Assembly (NCBI GenBank): GCA_015523665.1
Contig: WAJX01000014.1
Location: 1-14,247, forward strand
Direction of reading: 5' to 3'
DNA: 14,247 nt
Origin: Ferroglobus sp.
Lineage (GTDB): Archaea; Halobacteriota; Archaeoglobi; Archaeoglobales; Archaeoglobaceae
Positions 8,485 through 14,247 of the stretch are shown here, in pieces; the first letter of the stretch is position 1; each line of letters begins with the position of its first letter. Under the pieces are notes generated by a model. The model was not told the origin of the DNA. It saw only the letters and a list, made by a program, of their open reading frames with translations, and made no database searches. The translations under genes were made by a program, and so were the position numbers.

Positions 8485-8510
8485 TAAGAAATTAAAAAGA
8501 AACCTAAAAA
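8485..8510 (-). terminator. T-rich tract after wtpC
   Basis: Directly downstream of the wtpC stop, the minus strand reads TTTTTAGGTTTCTTTTTAAT, with further T-rich stretches to about 8461. Archaeal termination typically uses such oligo-T runs without a hairpin. It could end the wtp transcript, but partial read-through into the nar operon cannot be excluded because no strong barrier is visible. Confidence 0.35.
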
Positions 8511-8516
8511 TAAATT

Positions 8517-9587
8517 TCATAAATGAAAATCTTGACTCTTCATAACATGAACTTTGTTTTTTCTAAAGCCTATGCTAATCCTCTCCTTTTTATCTAAATC
8601 CAATCTGTGATATATATGATCGGGTATTAGAGCTGTAACGTATTCTTCTTTAAGTTTCACAATTATCTCATACACTCCTCCAATATTAACACTATTCACA
8701 ATCTTTCCATGGTATATATTGCCCACAAGATTCTCATTAATAGGTTTATTTTCTCTTATAACCATAACATACTCTGGTCTTATACAAAACTCAACTCTCT
8801 CACCTATTTCAAACCCTCTCTCACTACATGTGGAATAAACAAATCCTTCACTCCATTCAATCTTGATTTGCCTTCTAACTTCTTTTATAATTCCTTCAAA
8901 AACATTCTCAACTCCCATAAATTTAGCAACAGATCTATTTATCGGTTTTTCGTAGACTTTATCAGCCTTATCAATTTGAAGAATTCTTCCATTGAACATA
9001 ACAGCTATTTCATCGGCAATTAATAATGCTTCTCTTTTATTATGTGTAACATACAAAGTGGGGATACTAAGCTTCTTAAGAAGAGATCTCATTTCAACTA
9101 TCAGCCTCTTTTTCATAAGTTCATCAACGTTACTCATCGGTTCATCTAACAATAAAAGCTCTGGATCATTTACAAGAGCTCTTGCTAAAGCTACTTTTTG
9201 CTTTTCTCCACCACTGAGCATATTAACGGGTTTATCCAAAAAATCTCTTATCTCTAAAATCTCAGATATCTCCTCTATCTTTCCAGTCCCATCTCTTCCG
9301 GCATATAGTAAATTTTCCTTAACGTTCATATGGGGGAATAAAGCATAATCTTGAAAGACGTAACCTATATTTCTTTTCTCAGGTGGCAAATTTGTTATTT
9401 CTCTATCATTAAGAAATATTCTCCCACTATCTTGTTTAACCAATCCAGAGATGATGTTAAGTAGCGTTGTCTTGCCACTTCCATTAGGGCCGAGAATAGC
9501 TGTTATATTCTCAAATTCTCCAGAAACTTCGATTTTTAGTCTTCCTATCTTCTTACATACCTTATCAAGTCTCAGCAATTCTACCAC
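8517..9587 (-). CDS. wtpC: Tungstate/molybdate ABC transporter ATP-binding protein
   Basis: Cytoplasmic ATPase that drives oxyanion import through WtpB. Motifs are complete: Walker A GPNGSGKTT (33-41), Q-loop Gln79 (YVFQDYALFPH), signature LSGGEKQKVALARAL (from 124), Walker B LLLLDEP (144-150), and H-loop His182 (YVTHNKREAL). Residues from about 235 form a TOBE-like regulatory tail that in this family can bind the oxyanion and inhibit transport. The longest frame begins with GTG at 9587, but TTG at 9578 (MLRLDKVCKK...) has GGTGG a few bases upstream and is the more likely start, giving 353 aa. Either start overlaps the end of wtpB. Sulfate or other anion ATPases look similar; the neighbouring genes point to W/Mo. 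Confidence 0.88.
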   Translation of the reverse strand: MVELLRLDKVCKKIGRLKIEVSGEFENITAILGPNGSGKTTLLNIISGLVKQDSGRIFLNDREITNLPPEKRNIGYVFQDYALFPHMNVKENLLYAGRDGTGKIEEISEILEIRDFLDKPVNMLSGGEKQKVALARALVNDPELLLLDEPMSNVDELMKKRLIVEMRSLLKKLSIPTLYVTHNKREALLIADEIAVMFNGRILQIDKADKVYEKPINRSVAKFMGVENVFEGIIKEVRRQIKIEWSEGFVYSTCSERGFEIGERVEFCIRPEYVMVIRENKPINENLVGNIYHGKIVNSVNIGGVYEIIVKLKEEYVTALIPDHIYHRLDLDKKERISIGFRKNKVHVMKSQDFHL

Positions 9588-10323
9588 CTATATATCGGAT
9601 TATTATAATGAAAGTTACACTAAAAAGCCAAAGAATGAAAGCAATGGGAGCAGATCTTTCAATTCCTCCACTCAGGTATGATGTGTACAGATATATTGGT
9701 AAGGTTTTTGGGAAATAAGCGAGCATAAAAGTAGCTCCAAACTCACCGACACTCCTTATAAAAGTCATCATTAAACCAGCTATTACCCCTTTCTTTGCAA
9801 GTGGTAATGAGATTTTAAGAAATGTTTCTAAACTACTCTTTCCCAGAAGTCTACTTGCAAACTCTAACTTCACATCTATTTCCTCAAAAGCAGATTTCGC
9901 AGAGATTATTGTAAATGGAGATGCAACAGCGAGTTGGGCTAAAACTATTGCAAAGAACGTTCTGGTTATTCTCAGGTCAAAGTTATAGAATAAAGCTCCT
10001 ATAAAACCCTTGGGAGATAATATAGAGAGAAGGAGAAGTCCAGTTACTATAGGCGGTAGAACGAGTGGAGAGATTATTACAGCTTCTATAAAACTCTTTA
10101 ATTTTCCACTACTTCTAGCGATTATGTATGCCAGAGGGATACCAAAAATTCCAGAGATAGATGTTGTAACTGTAGCTGAGGATAATGAAATAAGAAGGGC
10201 ATTGAACAACTCTTTCTTATTCAGCTCAACAAATATTTTTGGAGAAAAGTTTAGTAAGGCTGAAAGAGATGGAAGGAGAAGATATAAAAAAAGCAAAAAC
10301 GGAAGGTATTTACTGAACCTCAT
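9565..10323 (-). CDS. wtpB: Tungstate/molybdate ABC transporter permease
   Basis: Membrane permease of the importer, 252 aa, the typical length for ModB/WtpB/CysT-type proteins. About six hydrophobic segments are visible. The cytoplasmic coupling loop (EAA motif) lies near residues 153-175, around EFASRLLGKSS and ISLPLAKKGV, and contacts WtpC. The segment ISPLVLPPIVTGLLLL (about 84-99) is characteristic of molybdate/sulfate permeases, and FIRSVGEFGATFMLAYF near the C-terminal third is a strong ModB-like signature. The ATG at 10323 has GGTGATGAGA just upstream, inside the end of wtpA. It overlaps wtpA by 14 bases and wtpC by 14-23 bases, so the three genes are translationally coupled. Confidence 0.9.
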   Translation of the reverse strand: MRFSKYLPFLLFLYLLLPSLSALLNFSPKIFVELNKKELFNALLISLSSATVTTSISGIFGIPLAYIIARSSGKLKSFIEAVIISPLVLPPIVTGLLLLSILSPKGFIGALFYNFDLRITRTFFAIVLAQLAVASPFTIISAKSAFEEIDVKLEFASRLLGKSSLETFLKISLPLAKKGVIAGLMMTFIRSVGEFGATFMLAYFPKTLPIYLYTSYLSGGIERSAPIAFILWLFSVTFIIIIRYIGGRIAET

Positions 10324-11212
10324 TTCTCATCACCATAATTCTAAATCCATGCTTTTTGAGGATCTTTAAACCTTCTCGCATGAAAAAACTTAAAAATGAG
10401 TTGTCAATACCCCAACGAGTTTTTGCAATACCGTATAGAATAGTTCTCCCTTTATACTTTCTATCTCCTACACTTATCTCCACCTTATTGTAAAAGTCTT
10501 CATACTCGAATGATCCTAAATTTATTTTGTCTGGAAGTTCAATGAATTTCAGGTTGTGGTTTATTGCCATGTTTTTGTAAAGAAAAGCCATATCTATGTT
10601 ATTCATTTTTAAATTTGCAAGAAGATCGATCTCATCTCCAAAAATCAGGATGTTATTTACAAGCTCTTCAAGCTCTTCAGTTTCTATATTGTAATATCTC
10701 TCAGCAAGCTTTAGAGTTATTAGTGTTCTATATCCTAAGGGATCTGAAAGAGGGTTGCTCATTCCAATTTTATACTTCCCAGATAGTAACTCACTCATCC
10801 AATTACTATTTGTTAAATCTGTTGAGTTGAATGAATTTGCAAGGACGATGCTATTAGATGCAAAAATGAAATATTTATCGATTATCTTTGGTATTAATTC
10901 ATCGAGAAGGGTAATATCAGCAGAGATTATTATATCTGGAATTATATAGCCATCTTTCACAAGATTTACAATCATCACAGAACCCTTAGCTTCACATCTA
11001 ATTTCAATTCCTGTTTTTTCTTCGAAAACTTGTTTAATTTCCTCCATTTCTCTTTGTAGACTCCCAGCATATAGAATTTCTATATAATTCCTGTGTTTTT
11101 TATCATATCCAAGATATCTCTTGACACATCCTGCTGTATATACAGAGAAAGAGCTTGAGAGGATAAGAGGGGATAGAAGTGATATTTTGATAAAATCTCT
11201 CCTAAAGATCAT
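10310..11212 (-). CDS. wtpA: Tungstate/molybdate-binding lipoprotein of the ABC transporter
   Basis: Extracytoplasmic solute-binding protein that captures tungstate or molybdate, 300 aa, somewhat shorter than many WtpA proteins. The N-terminus has a twin-arginine-like motif RRDFIK (4-9), a hydrophobic stretch and a lipobox TAGC ending at Cys29, so it may be a Tat-exported lipoprotein. YAGSLQREMEEI (48-59) is the usual WtpA/ModA first ligand loop. SNPLSDPLGYRTL (152-164) holds Asp157, aligning with the metal-coordinating aspartate (Asp153) of Archaeoglobus ModA. NIDMAFLYKNMAINHNL (205-221) corresponds to the loop usually carrying the second carboxylate; here Leu211 seems to stand there, which is unusual if my alignment is right. 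No ribosome-binding site is visible before the ATG (AGATTTCG), suggesting a leaderless transcript from the 42-bp promoter shared with tfx. Confidence 0.87.
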   Translation of the reverse strand: MIFRRDFIKISLLSPLILSSSFSVYTAGCVKRYLGYDKKHRNYIEILYAGSLQREMEEIKQVFEEKTGIEIRCEAKGSVMIVNLVKDGYIIPDIIISADITLLDELIPKIIDKYFIFASNSIVLANSFNSTDLTNSNWMSELLSGKYKIGMSNPLSDPLGYRTLITLKLAERYYNIETEELEELVNNILIFGDEIDLLANLKMNNIDMAFLYKNMAINHNLKFIELPDKINLGSFEYEDFYNKVEISVGDRKYKGRTILYGIAKTRWGIDNSFLSFFMREGLKILKKHGFRIMVMRNEVQ

Positions 11213-11254
11213 CGAAATCTTTAAATTATTTAATTTAATTAAAATTTTTGTTAA
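11213..11254. promoter_or_regulatory. Divergent core promoter between wtpA and tfx
   Basis: Only 42 bases, nearly all A/T, separate the two start codons. TATA-like sequence near 11221-11231 lies at about -27 from the tfx ATG. On the minus strand, TTAATTAA-rich sequence near 11235-11246 lies at about -27 from the wtpA ATG. Both genes lack a ribosome-binding site, in keeping with leaderless transcripts. Two dyads occur: TAAATT-ATTT-AATTTA (11222-11237) and the palindrome TTTAATTAAA (11234-11243). A single factor bound here could control both genes. AT-rich dyads arise easily by chance, so the operators are tentative. Confidence 0.55.
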
Positions 11255-11665
11255 ATGAATGTGTTTAACACATTTCTAACTGAGAGACAATTAGAAGTTT
11301 ATGTGAGAAGAAAAAAGGGTGAGAGCTTAGCTGAAATAGCTAAAGCTTTAGGAACTACGAGGAGTAATGTATGCGCTCTTGAAAGAGCGGCAAAGAGAAA
11401 TATAGAGAAAGCATACAATACGATTAAGTTAATTGAGACAATCCTTTATAAATCTGTCATATTGATTCCCAAAGGAACAGATCTCTATGACATTCCTGGG
11501 ATTGTTTATAAAAAAGCCGATGAACTGGGAATAAAGATTAAAATGAGTGGGCCAATGCTCTTAAAATTTATAGTCGAGAGGTGTGGAGAAAGGTTGAGAA
11601 ATAGAGAGGTTTTAAGTGATATACTGATAGGAATAGATCCACAAGGAAGTATTTCGATTCTTTAA
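11255..11665 (+). CDS. tfx: Tfx-family DNA-binding transcriptional regulator
   Basis: Archaeal helix-turn-helix regulator, 136 aa. The N-terminal half has the Tfx signature FLTERQLEVYVRRKKGESL, then an HTH at about residues 24-46 (SLAEIAKALGTTRSNVCALE) and AAKRNIEKAYNTI, as in Tfx proteins. The C-terminal half (about 68-136: VILIPKGTDLYDIPG..., SDILIGIDPQGSI) matches the Tfx C-terminal domain, of unproven function. In Methanothermobacter, Tfx binds near the fmdECB genes for molybdenum formylmethanofuran dehydrogenase, so a link to Mo/W enzymes has precedent. Here it is divergent from the W/Mo transporter with a shared 42-bp promoter, which makes control of wtpABC, and perhaps nar, plausible but unproven. 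The ATG at 11255 is chosen because it lies at a leaderless spacing from the TATA-like region. Confidence 0.88.
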   Translation: MNVFNTFLTERQLEVYVRRKKGESLAEIAKALGTTRSNVCALERAAKRNIEKAYNTIKLIETILYKSVILIPKGTDLYDIPGIVYKKADELGIKIKMSGPMLLKFIVERCGERLRNREVLSDILIGIDPQGSISIL

Positions 11666-11681
11666 TTCTTTAGCCTTACCA

Positions 11682-11718
11682 CCAAAATCTTATAATTCTA
11701 TATTCTGTCTAAACTACA
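11682..11718 (+). promoter_or_regulatory. Leaderless promoter of the deaminase gene
   Basis: A TATA-like TTATAATT (11690-11697) preceded by an A-rich BRE-like CCAAAATC (11682-11689) lies about 26 bases before the ATG at 11719. No ribosome-binding site is present. This is the standard archaeal leaderless arrangement and suggests the deaminase has its own transcript despite only 53 bases separating it from tfx. Confidence 0.55.
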
Positions 11719-12165
11719 ATGCGTCCAGGACTTGATGAGTATTTTATGGAAATAGCGAAAGTTGTTTCGAGAAGATCCACTTGTCTTCGTCAAAATGTTG
11801 GAGCTGTTATAGTTAAAGATAAAAGAATACTGGCAACCGGCTATAACGGAGCTCCATCAAATCTACCTCATTGTCTTGATATCGGCTGTTTGAGGGAGCA
11901 ATTAAATGTTCCATCCGGTGAGAGACATGAGTTATGTAGAGCGGTTCATGCTGAACAGAATGCGATAATACAAGCTGCAGTTCATGGCGTGAGCATAGTT
12001 GGTGCAACTCTTTATACAACTCATCAACCATGCATAATGTGTGCTAAAATGATAATAAATGCTGGAATAAAAAGAGTAGTTTATGGAAAGAGGTATGCTG
12101 ACGAAAGAGGTTTGAAATTCCTCAAAGATGCTGGAATCGAAGTAGTTTTTCTCCAAATAGAATAG
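11719..12165 (+). CDS. dCMP deaminase-type cytidine deaminase (zinc-dependent)
   Basis: Probably converts dCMP to dUMP, supplying dUMP for thymidylate synthesis, in the cytoplasm. The 148-aa length is typical of ComEB/dCMP deaminases. The catalytic zinc site is complete: H77-A-E79 (HAEQNAI; Glu79 the proton shuttle) and PCIMC (Cys105, Cys108). The substrate loop [23 protein letters not shown] (26-48) has the family GYNGxP motif. Extra Cys/His residues (C22, H51, C52, C57, H70, C73) could form the second, structural zinc site seen in several dCMP deaminases (inference). A blasticidin/riboflavin-type deaminase is less likely because of GYNGAPS and the C-terminal [12 protein letters not shown]. 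No functional link to the nar or wtp genes is apparent. Confidence 0.9.
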   Translation: MRPGLDEYFMEIAKVVSRRSTCLRQNVGAVIVKDKRILATGYNGAPSNLPHCLDIGCLREQLNVPSGERHELCRAVHAEQNAIIQAAVHGVSIVGATLYTTHQPCIMCAKMIINAGIKRVVYGKRYADERGLKFLKDAGIEVVFLQIE

Positions 12166-12167
12166 AT

Positions 12168-12191
12168 TAGTGTTTTAAATAGTGTTTTAAA
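12168..12191. repeat. 12-bp tandem repeat, two copies
   Basis: TAGTGTTTTAAA occurs at 12168-12179 and again at 12180-12191 without a gap, a few bases after the deaminase stop codon. It is too short to be a mobile element. It could be a replication-slippage product or part of the 3' untranslated/termination region. Confidence 0.8.
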
Positions 12192-12324
12192 ATTAAGAGA
12201 TGATCTTTTAAAAGTTTTTAAATTTTGTTGTGATTTACTTAAATTTACCTAAGATTGTGAGGATAGTAATCTTGATTAAAGATGAAATATAAACGTTATT
12301 TGGAATTAAAATTTCTAGTTGTAT

Positions 12325-12365
12325 GCTGAATAAATTGTTGAATAAATTTTTGTTGAATAAATTTT
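12325..12365. repeat. 15-bp tandem repeat upstream of winged-helix gene
   Basis: TGTTGAATAAATTTT is present at 12336-12350 and 12351-12365 exactly head to tail. A related partial copy (core TGAATAAATT at 12327-12336) precedes them, giving three TGAATAAATT cores at 12327, 12339 and 12354. They end about 40 bases before the ATG at 12405, a position suited to regulator binding next to the core promoter. Confidence 0.8.
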
Positions 12366-12397
12366 AAATAAATCCTATGTTAATATTTAACACGGTG
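12363..12397 (+). promoter_or_regulatory. Possible promoter and ribosome-binding site of the winged-helix gene
   Basis: TATA-like TTTAAATAAAT (12363-12373) lies about 32-42 bases before the ATG, and a modest GGTG (12394-12397) lies 7 bases before it. If both are used the leader is only a few bases, so the GGTG may be unimportant. Assigned by pattern only. Confidence 0.35.
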
Positions 12398-12404
12398 TTG
12401 GAAG

Positions 12405-12704
12405 ATGGTGTTGAGAAAACTAAAAAATGAAGCTGAAATAGCTATGAGACACCTCCAAGTTCTGGAAACCGTTATGGAAAATCAACCTATCGGAATATTT
12501 AAATTAGCCGTCATTTTAAACATGCCGAAACATAAAGTGAGATACTCATTAAGAGTGCTTGAACATTCTGGGATAATAGAACCGACACAACATGGAGCAA
12601 GGATTAGAAAAGATGCAAAAAGCAGTATTGAAAGGCTCAAAGAAGATTTAGAAGATGTAAAGATGTATATAAGGGAAATTGAAAAAAGATCTTCTAAGCT
12701 TTAG
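12405..12704 (+). CDS. Small winged-helix DNA-binding protein with C-terminal coiled coil
   Basis: Predicted archaeal transcriptional regulator, 99 aa, specific family not recognised. Residues about 15-66 read as a winged helix: helix HLQVLETVMEN, then PIGIFKLAVILNMPKHKVRYSLRVLEHSGIIEP, with the recognition helix around 41-53 and a short wing (TQHGARI). Residues about 70-95 (SSIERLKEDLEDVKMYIREI) form a charged heptad-like helix, suggesting dimerisation. There is no ligand domain or cysteine cluster, so it is unlikely to be a metal or redox sensor by itself. The region just upstream carries three TGAATAAATT cores that could be its own operators. It is convergent with the helicase gene, 31 bases away. 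Target unknown. Confidence 0.75.
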   Translation: MVLRKLKNEAEIAMRHLQVLETVMENQPIGIFKLAVILNMPKHKVRYSLRVLEHSGIIEPTQHGARIRKDAKSSIERLKEDLEDVKMYIREIEKRSSKL

Positions 12705-12735
12705 GAGATTAAGGCTAACTAAAACTAACATTTAA

Positions 12736-14247
12736 TCATACATAATACACATCATAACTTTCAATATTTAACTCTCTTCTCTCACCTTTTTGTATCTTCT
12801 TGATTATATTAATGGCTCCAATTCTATTTAAGGGATAGTTGTCGTTTCCACACTGATAACTATAAGTACATTTCGGACAGCCGTCAATTCTTTTACAATC
12901 ACAACCCTCCATGACATCTTTAGCTATCTCCAAAGCTCTATCTAATCTGATAAAAAGAAGTTTACTTAATCCACTTCCTCCTTGTGTGGAATCATAAACA
13001 AAGATATCTCCATTCGGAGTGGATATTCCTCCCATATAATTACTCCCTCCAGTTAGAGGATTGGTCGATTCTATAAGGACATGTTCGAGTGCGTGAAAAG
13101 AGCCTGAGTAGAATTCATCGTAATCCATGTAATCTGGAAATGGGACTCTCATTACGAATCCTTTAGTTTTGAACGTATAACTAATTTGTTCATCAAGATA
13201 AACGACATCTAATTTCTCGTTAGAATAAACATCTCTGCTAATGTATCCATCTATTGTAATTGTAATCTCTAGATTACAATATGCAGAGTTTACTGGGTAT
13301 ATTTTCTTCTCTTCAATATTTATAACCTTAGGAATAGATGTATAAAGAGGATCAGTTATTTCTCTTCCTTCATAAGGCTTTACTTTAGCTATAAATCTCT
13401 CCAAATCCAATTCTACACTTCTCATTTTTATTCCATTGTGTATGAAGATACTATTCGGATACAACTCTCTAACAGCCATCGGTAAGCTTCTTTCACCTAT
13501 TAGCTTATTATCCATATATATCTTAACACTTCTCCCTATCCCCCTCATGTTAAAAGTTGAAACAAATCTCCTCCCCCTTGCATTTGGGAATAAAAACTTA
13601 CTATTTGTCGAGAGGTAATCACTTATAACATTCCTCAATTCTTGGGGTAGCTCATCTATAGGGGTTGGTTTTTCGATAATCATTGAAATTCCATGATATC
13701 TCATCACTTCTTCATTCATCTTTTCAGCGTAGCAGAAGAGTTCATCTTCAAAATATCTTTCAGGATACATTCTATAATAGTTACTTATACTATCCTCACG
13801 TAAAATCAAAATTCCAATACTATCTTGTCCTTTTCTCCCAGCTCTTCCACTTCTTTGGATGAATTGTGGAAATGGAACTAACTCAGAGATGACAACATCA
13901 ACATCCCCAACATCTATCCCTAATTCAAGTGTGGTTGTGGCTACAACAACTTTTAATTTTCCACTCCTAAAATCTCTTTCCACTTCTTCTCTGATATTTT
14001 TTGGTAATCCACCTTTATGGATTCTGGCTTTAATTCCATCTCTATTTAAAATCCATATAATTGTTTCTGCTGATTTATAGCTATTTGCAAATATTAATAT
14101 CTTCGCTCCTTTCCCCATTCTCCTCCTTTTATCAATTAATGATCTCACAATATCTCTAATAAATGAGTAAAACCTGGGAGAGTAACTCATTATGAAGTGT
14201 AATCTGGACTTTCTACCTTCAAATTTAACAACATCAAACTCTCTTTC
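12736..14247 (-). CDS. MrfA/Hrq1-like SF2 DNA helicase with DUF1998 C-terminus, N-terminus cut by window edge
   Basis: C-terminal 503 residues of a DEAD/DEAH-type helicase. The frame is open upstream of the first visible ATG (14190) to the edge, encoding sequence such as FDVVKFEGRKSRLHFI, so the true start and the Walker A/DEAH domain lie outside the window. In the visible part: motif IV-like KILIFANSYKSAETI, motif V VVVATTTLELGIDVGDVD, motif VI QFIQRSGRAGRKGQ of the second RecA domain. After a middle region comes the DUF1998-type tail with DSTQGGSGLSKLL and a zinc-binding cluster CDC...CPKC...C (fragment residues 449, 451, 457, 460, 466), followed by YPLNRIGAINII. This pattern is shared with bacterial MrfA and eukaryotic Hrq1, 3'-5' helicases in DNA damage repair; archaeal relatives are mostly uncharacterised. 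No functional tie to its neighbours is evident. Confidence 0.85.
   Translation of the reverse strand, partial: EREFDVVKFEGRKSRLHFIMSYSPRFYSFIRDIVRSLIDKRRRMGKGAKILIFANSYKSAETIIWILNRDGIKARIHKGGLPKNIREEVERDFRSGKLKVVVATTTLELGIDVGDVDVVISELVPFPQFIQRSGRAGRKGQDSIGILILREDSISNYYRMYPERYFEDELFCYAEKMNEEVMRYHGISMIIEKPTPIDELPQELRNVISDYLSTNSKFLFPNARGRRFVSTFNMRGIGRSVKIYMDNKLIGERSLPMAVRELYPNSIFIHNGIKMRSVELDLERFIAKVKPYEGREITDPLYTSIPKVINIEEKKIYPVNSAYCNLEITITIDGYISRDVYSNEKLDVVYLDEQISYTFKTKGFVMRVPFPDYMDYDEFYSGSFHALEHVLIESTNPLTGGSNYMGGISTPNGDIFVYDSTQGGSGLSKLLFIRLDRALEIAKDVMEGCDCKRIDGCPKCTYSYQCGNDNYPLNRIGAINIIKKIQKGERRELNIESYDVYYV

Larger units (their letters stand above)
12166..12404. other. AT-rich intergenic region with short repeats, no convincing gene
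   Basis: This 239-base gap holds a 12-bp tandem repeat just after the deaminase stop, T-rich runs at about 12205-12226 that may terminate the deaminase transcript, a weak inverted repeat AAGATT/AATCTT (12251-12256 and 12268-12273, 11-base loop), and a 15-bp tandem repeat before the downstream gene. The only open frame noticed is a 14-codon one laid over the repeats. I see no tRNA, rRNA or clear structured RNA. Confidence 0.6.

Noticed and set aside
12251..12273. AAGATT/AATCTT inverted repeat as a small RNA or terminator
   Set aside because: Only six A/T-rich pairs around an 11-base loop with no T-run after it; expected by chance in such sequence.
12168..12365. Short repeats considered as a CRISPR array or insertion-sequence ends
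   Set aside because: The units are 12 and 15 bp, directly tandem, without spacers, terminal inverted repeats or a transposase.

Overview
The window looks like chromosomal DNA of a thermophilic, nitrate-respiring euryarchaeon. Archaeal signs are a Tfx-family regulator, a WtpABC/archaeal ModABC-type oxyanion transporter, strong GGTGAT-type ribosome-binding sites inside operons, and apparently leaderless genes with a TATA-like box about 26 bases before the ATG. Base composition is AT-rich (about 35-40% GC by eye) and proteins are rich in Lys, Glu and Ile. Ferroglobus or another member of the Archaeoglobi would fit a nitrate-respiring, Tfx-bearing archaeon, but the species cannot be fixed from sequence alone.

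Layout. Positions 1-8350, minus strand: a compact nitrate-respiration operon in the order narC (dihaem cytochrome c), narG, narH, narJ, narI, narK. Genes abut or overlap, and narK runs off the left edge. Positions 8351-8516: spacer with the nar promoter, a 14-bp dyad and T-rich tracts that may terminate the upstream operon. Positions 8517-11212, minus strand: wtpC, wtpB and wtpA for tungstate/molybdate uptake, the metal needed by NarG. Positions 11213-11254: a 42-bp divergent promoter. Plus strand: tfx regulator (11255-11665), dCMP deaminase (11719-12165), a 239-bp AT-rich spacer with two short tandem repeats, and a small winged-helix protein (12405-12704). Minus strand, 12736 to the right edge: the C-terminal part of an MrfA-like SF2 helicase with a DUF1998-type zinc tail.

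How it works together. WtpABC imports molybdate or tungstate for the bis-pterin cofactor of NarG. NarJ assembles NarGH. NarI, a dihaem b membrane subunit, anchors the complex and passes quinol electrons via the NarH Fe-S clusters to NarG. NarC is a membrane-anchored dihaem cytochrome on the outside. NarK exchanges nitrate and nitrite. The gene order matches the narCGHJIK operon known from Thermus. NarG has no Tat signal, so the active site should face the cytoplasm. That is the bacterial arrangement, unlike the outward-facing Nar of characterised haloarchaea and Pyrobaculum, and it explains why NarK is present. Tfx, divergent from wtpA, is a good candidate for a metal- or nitrate-linked regulator, but this is inference.
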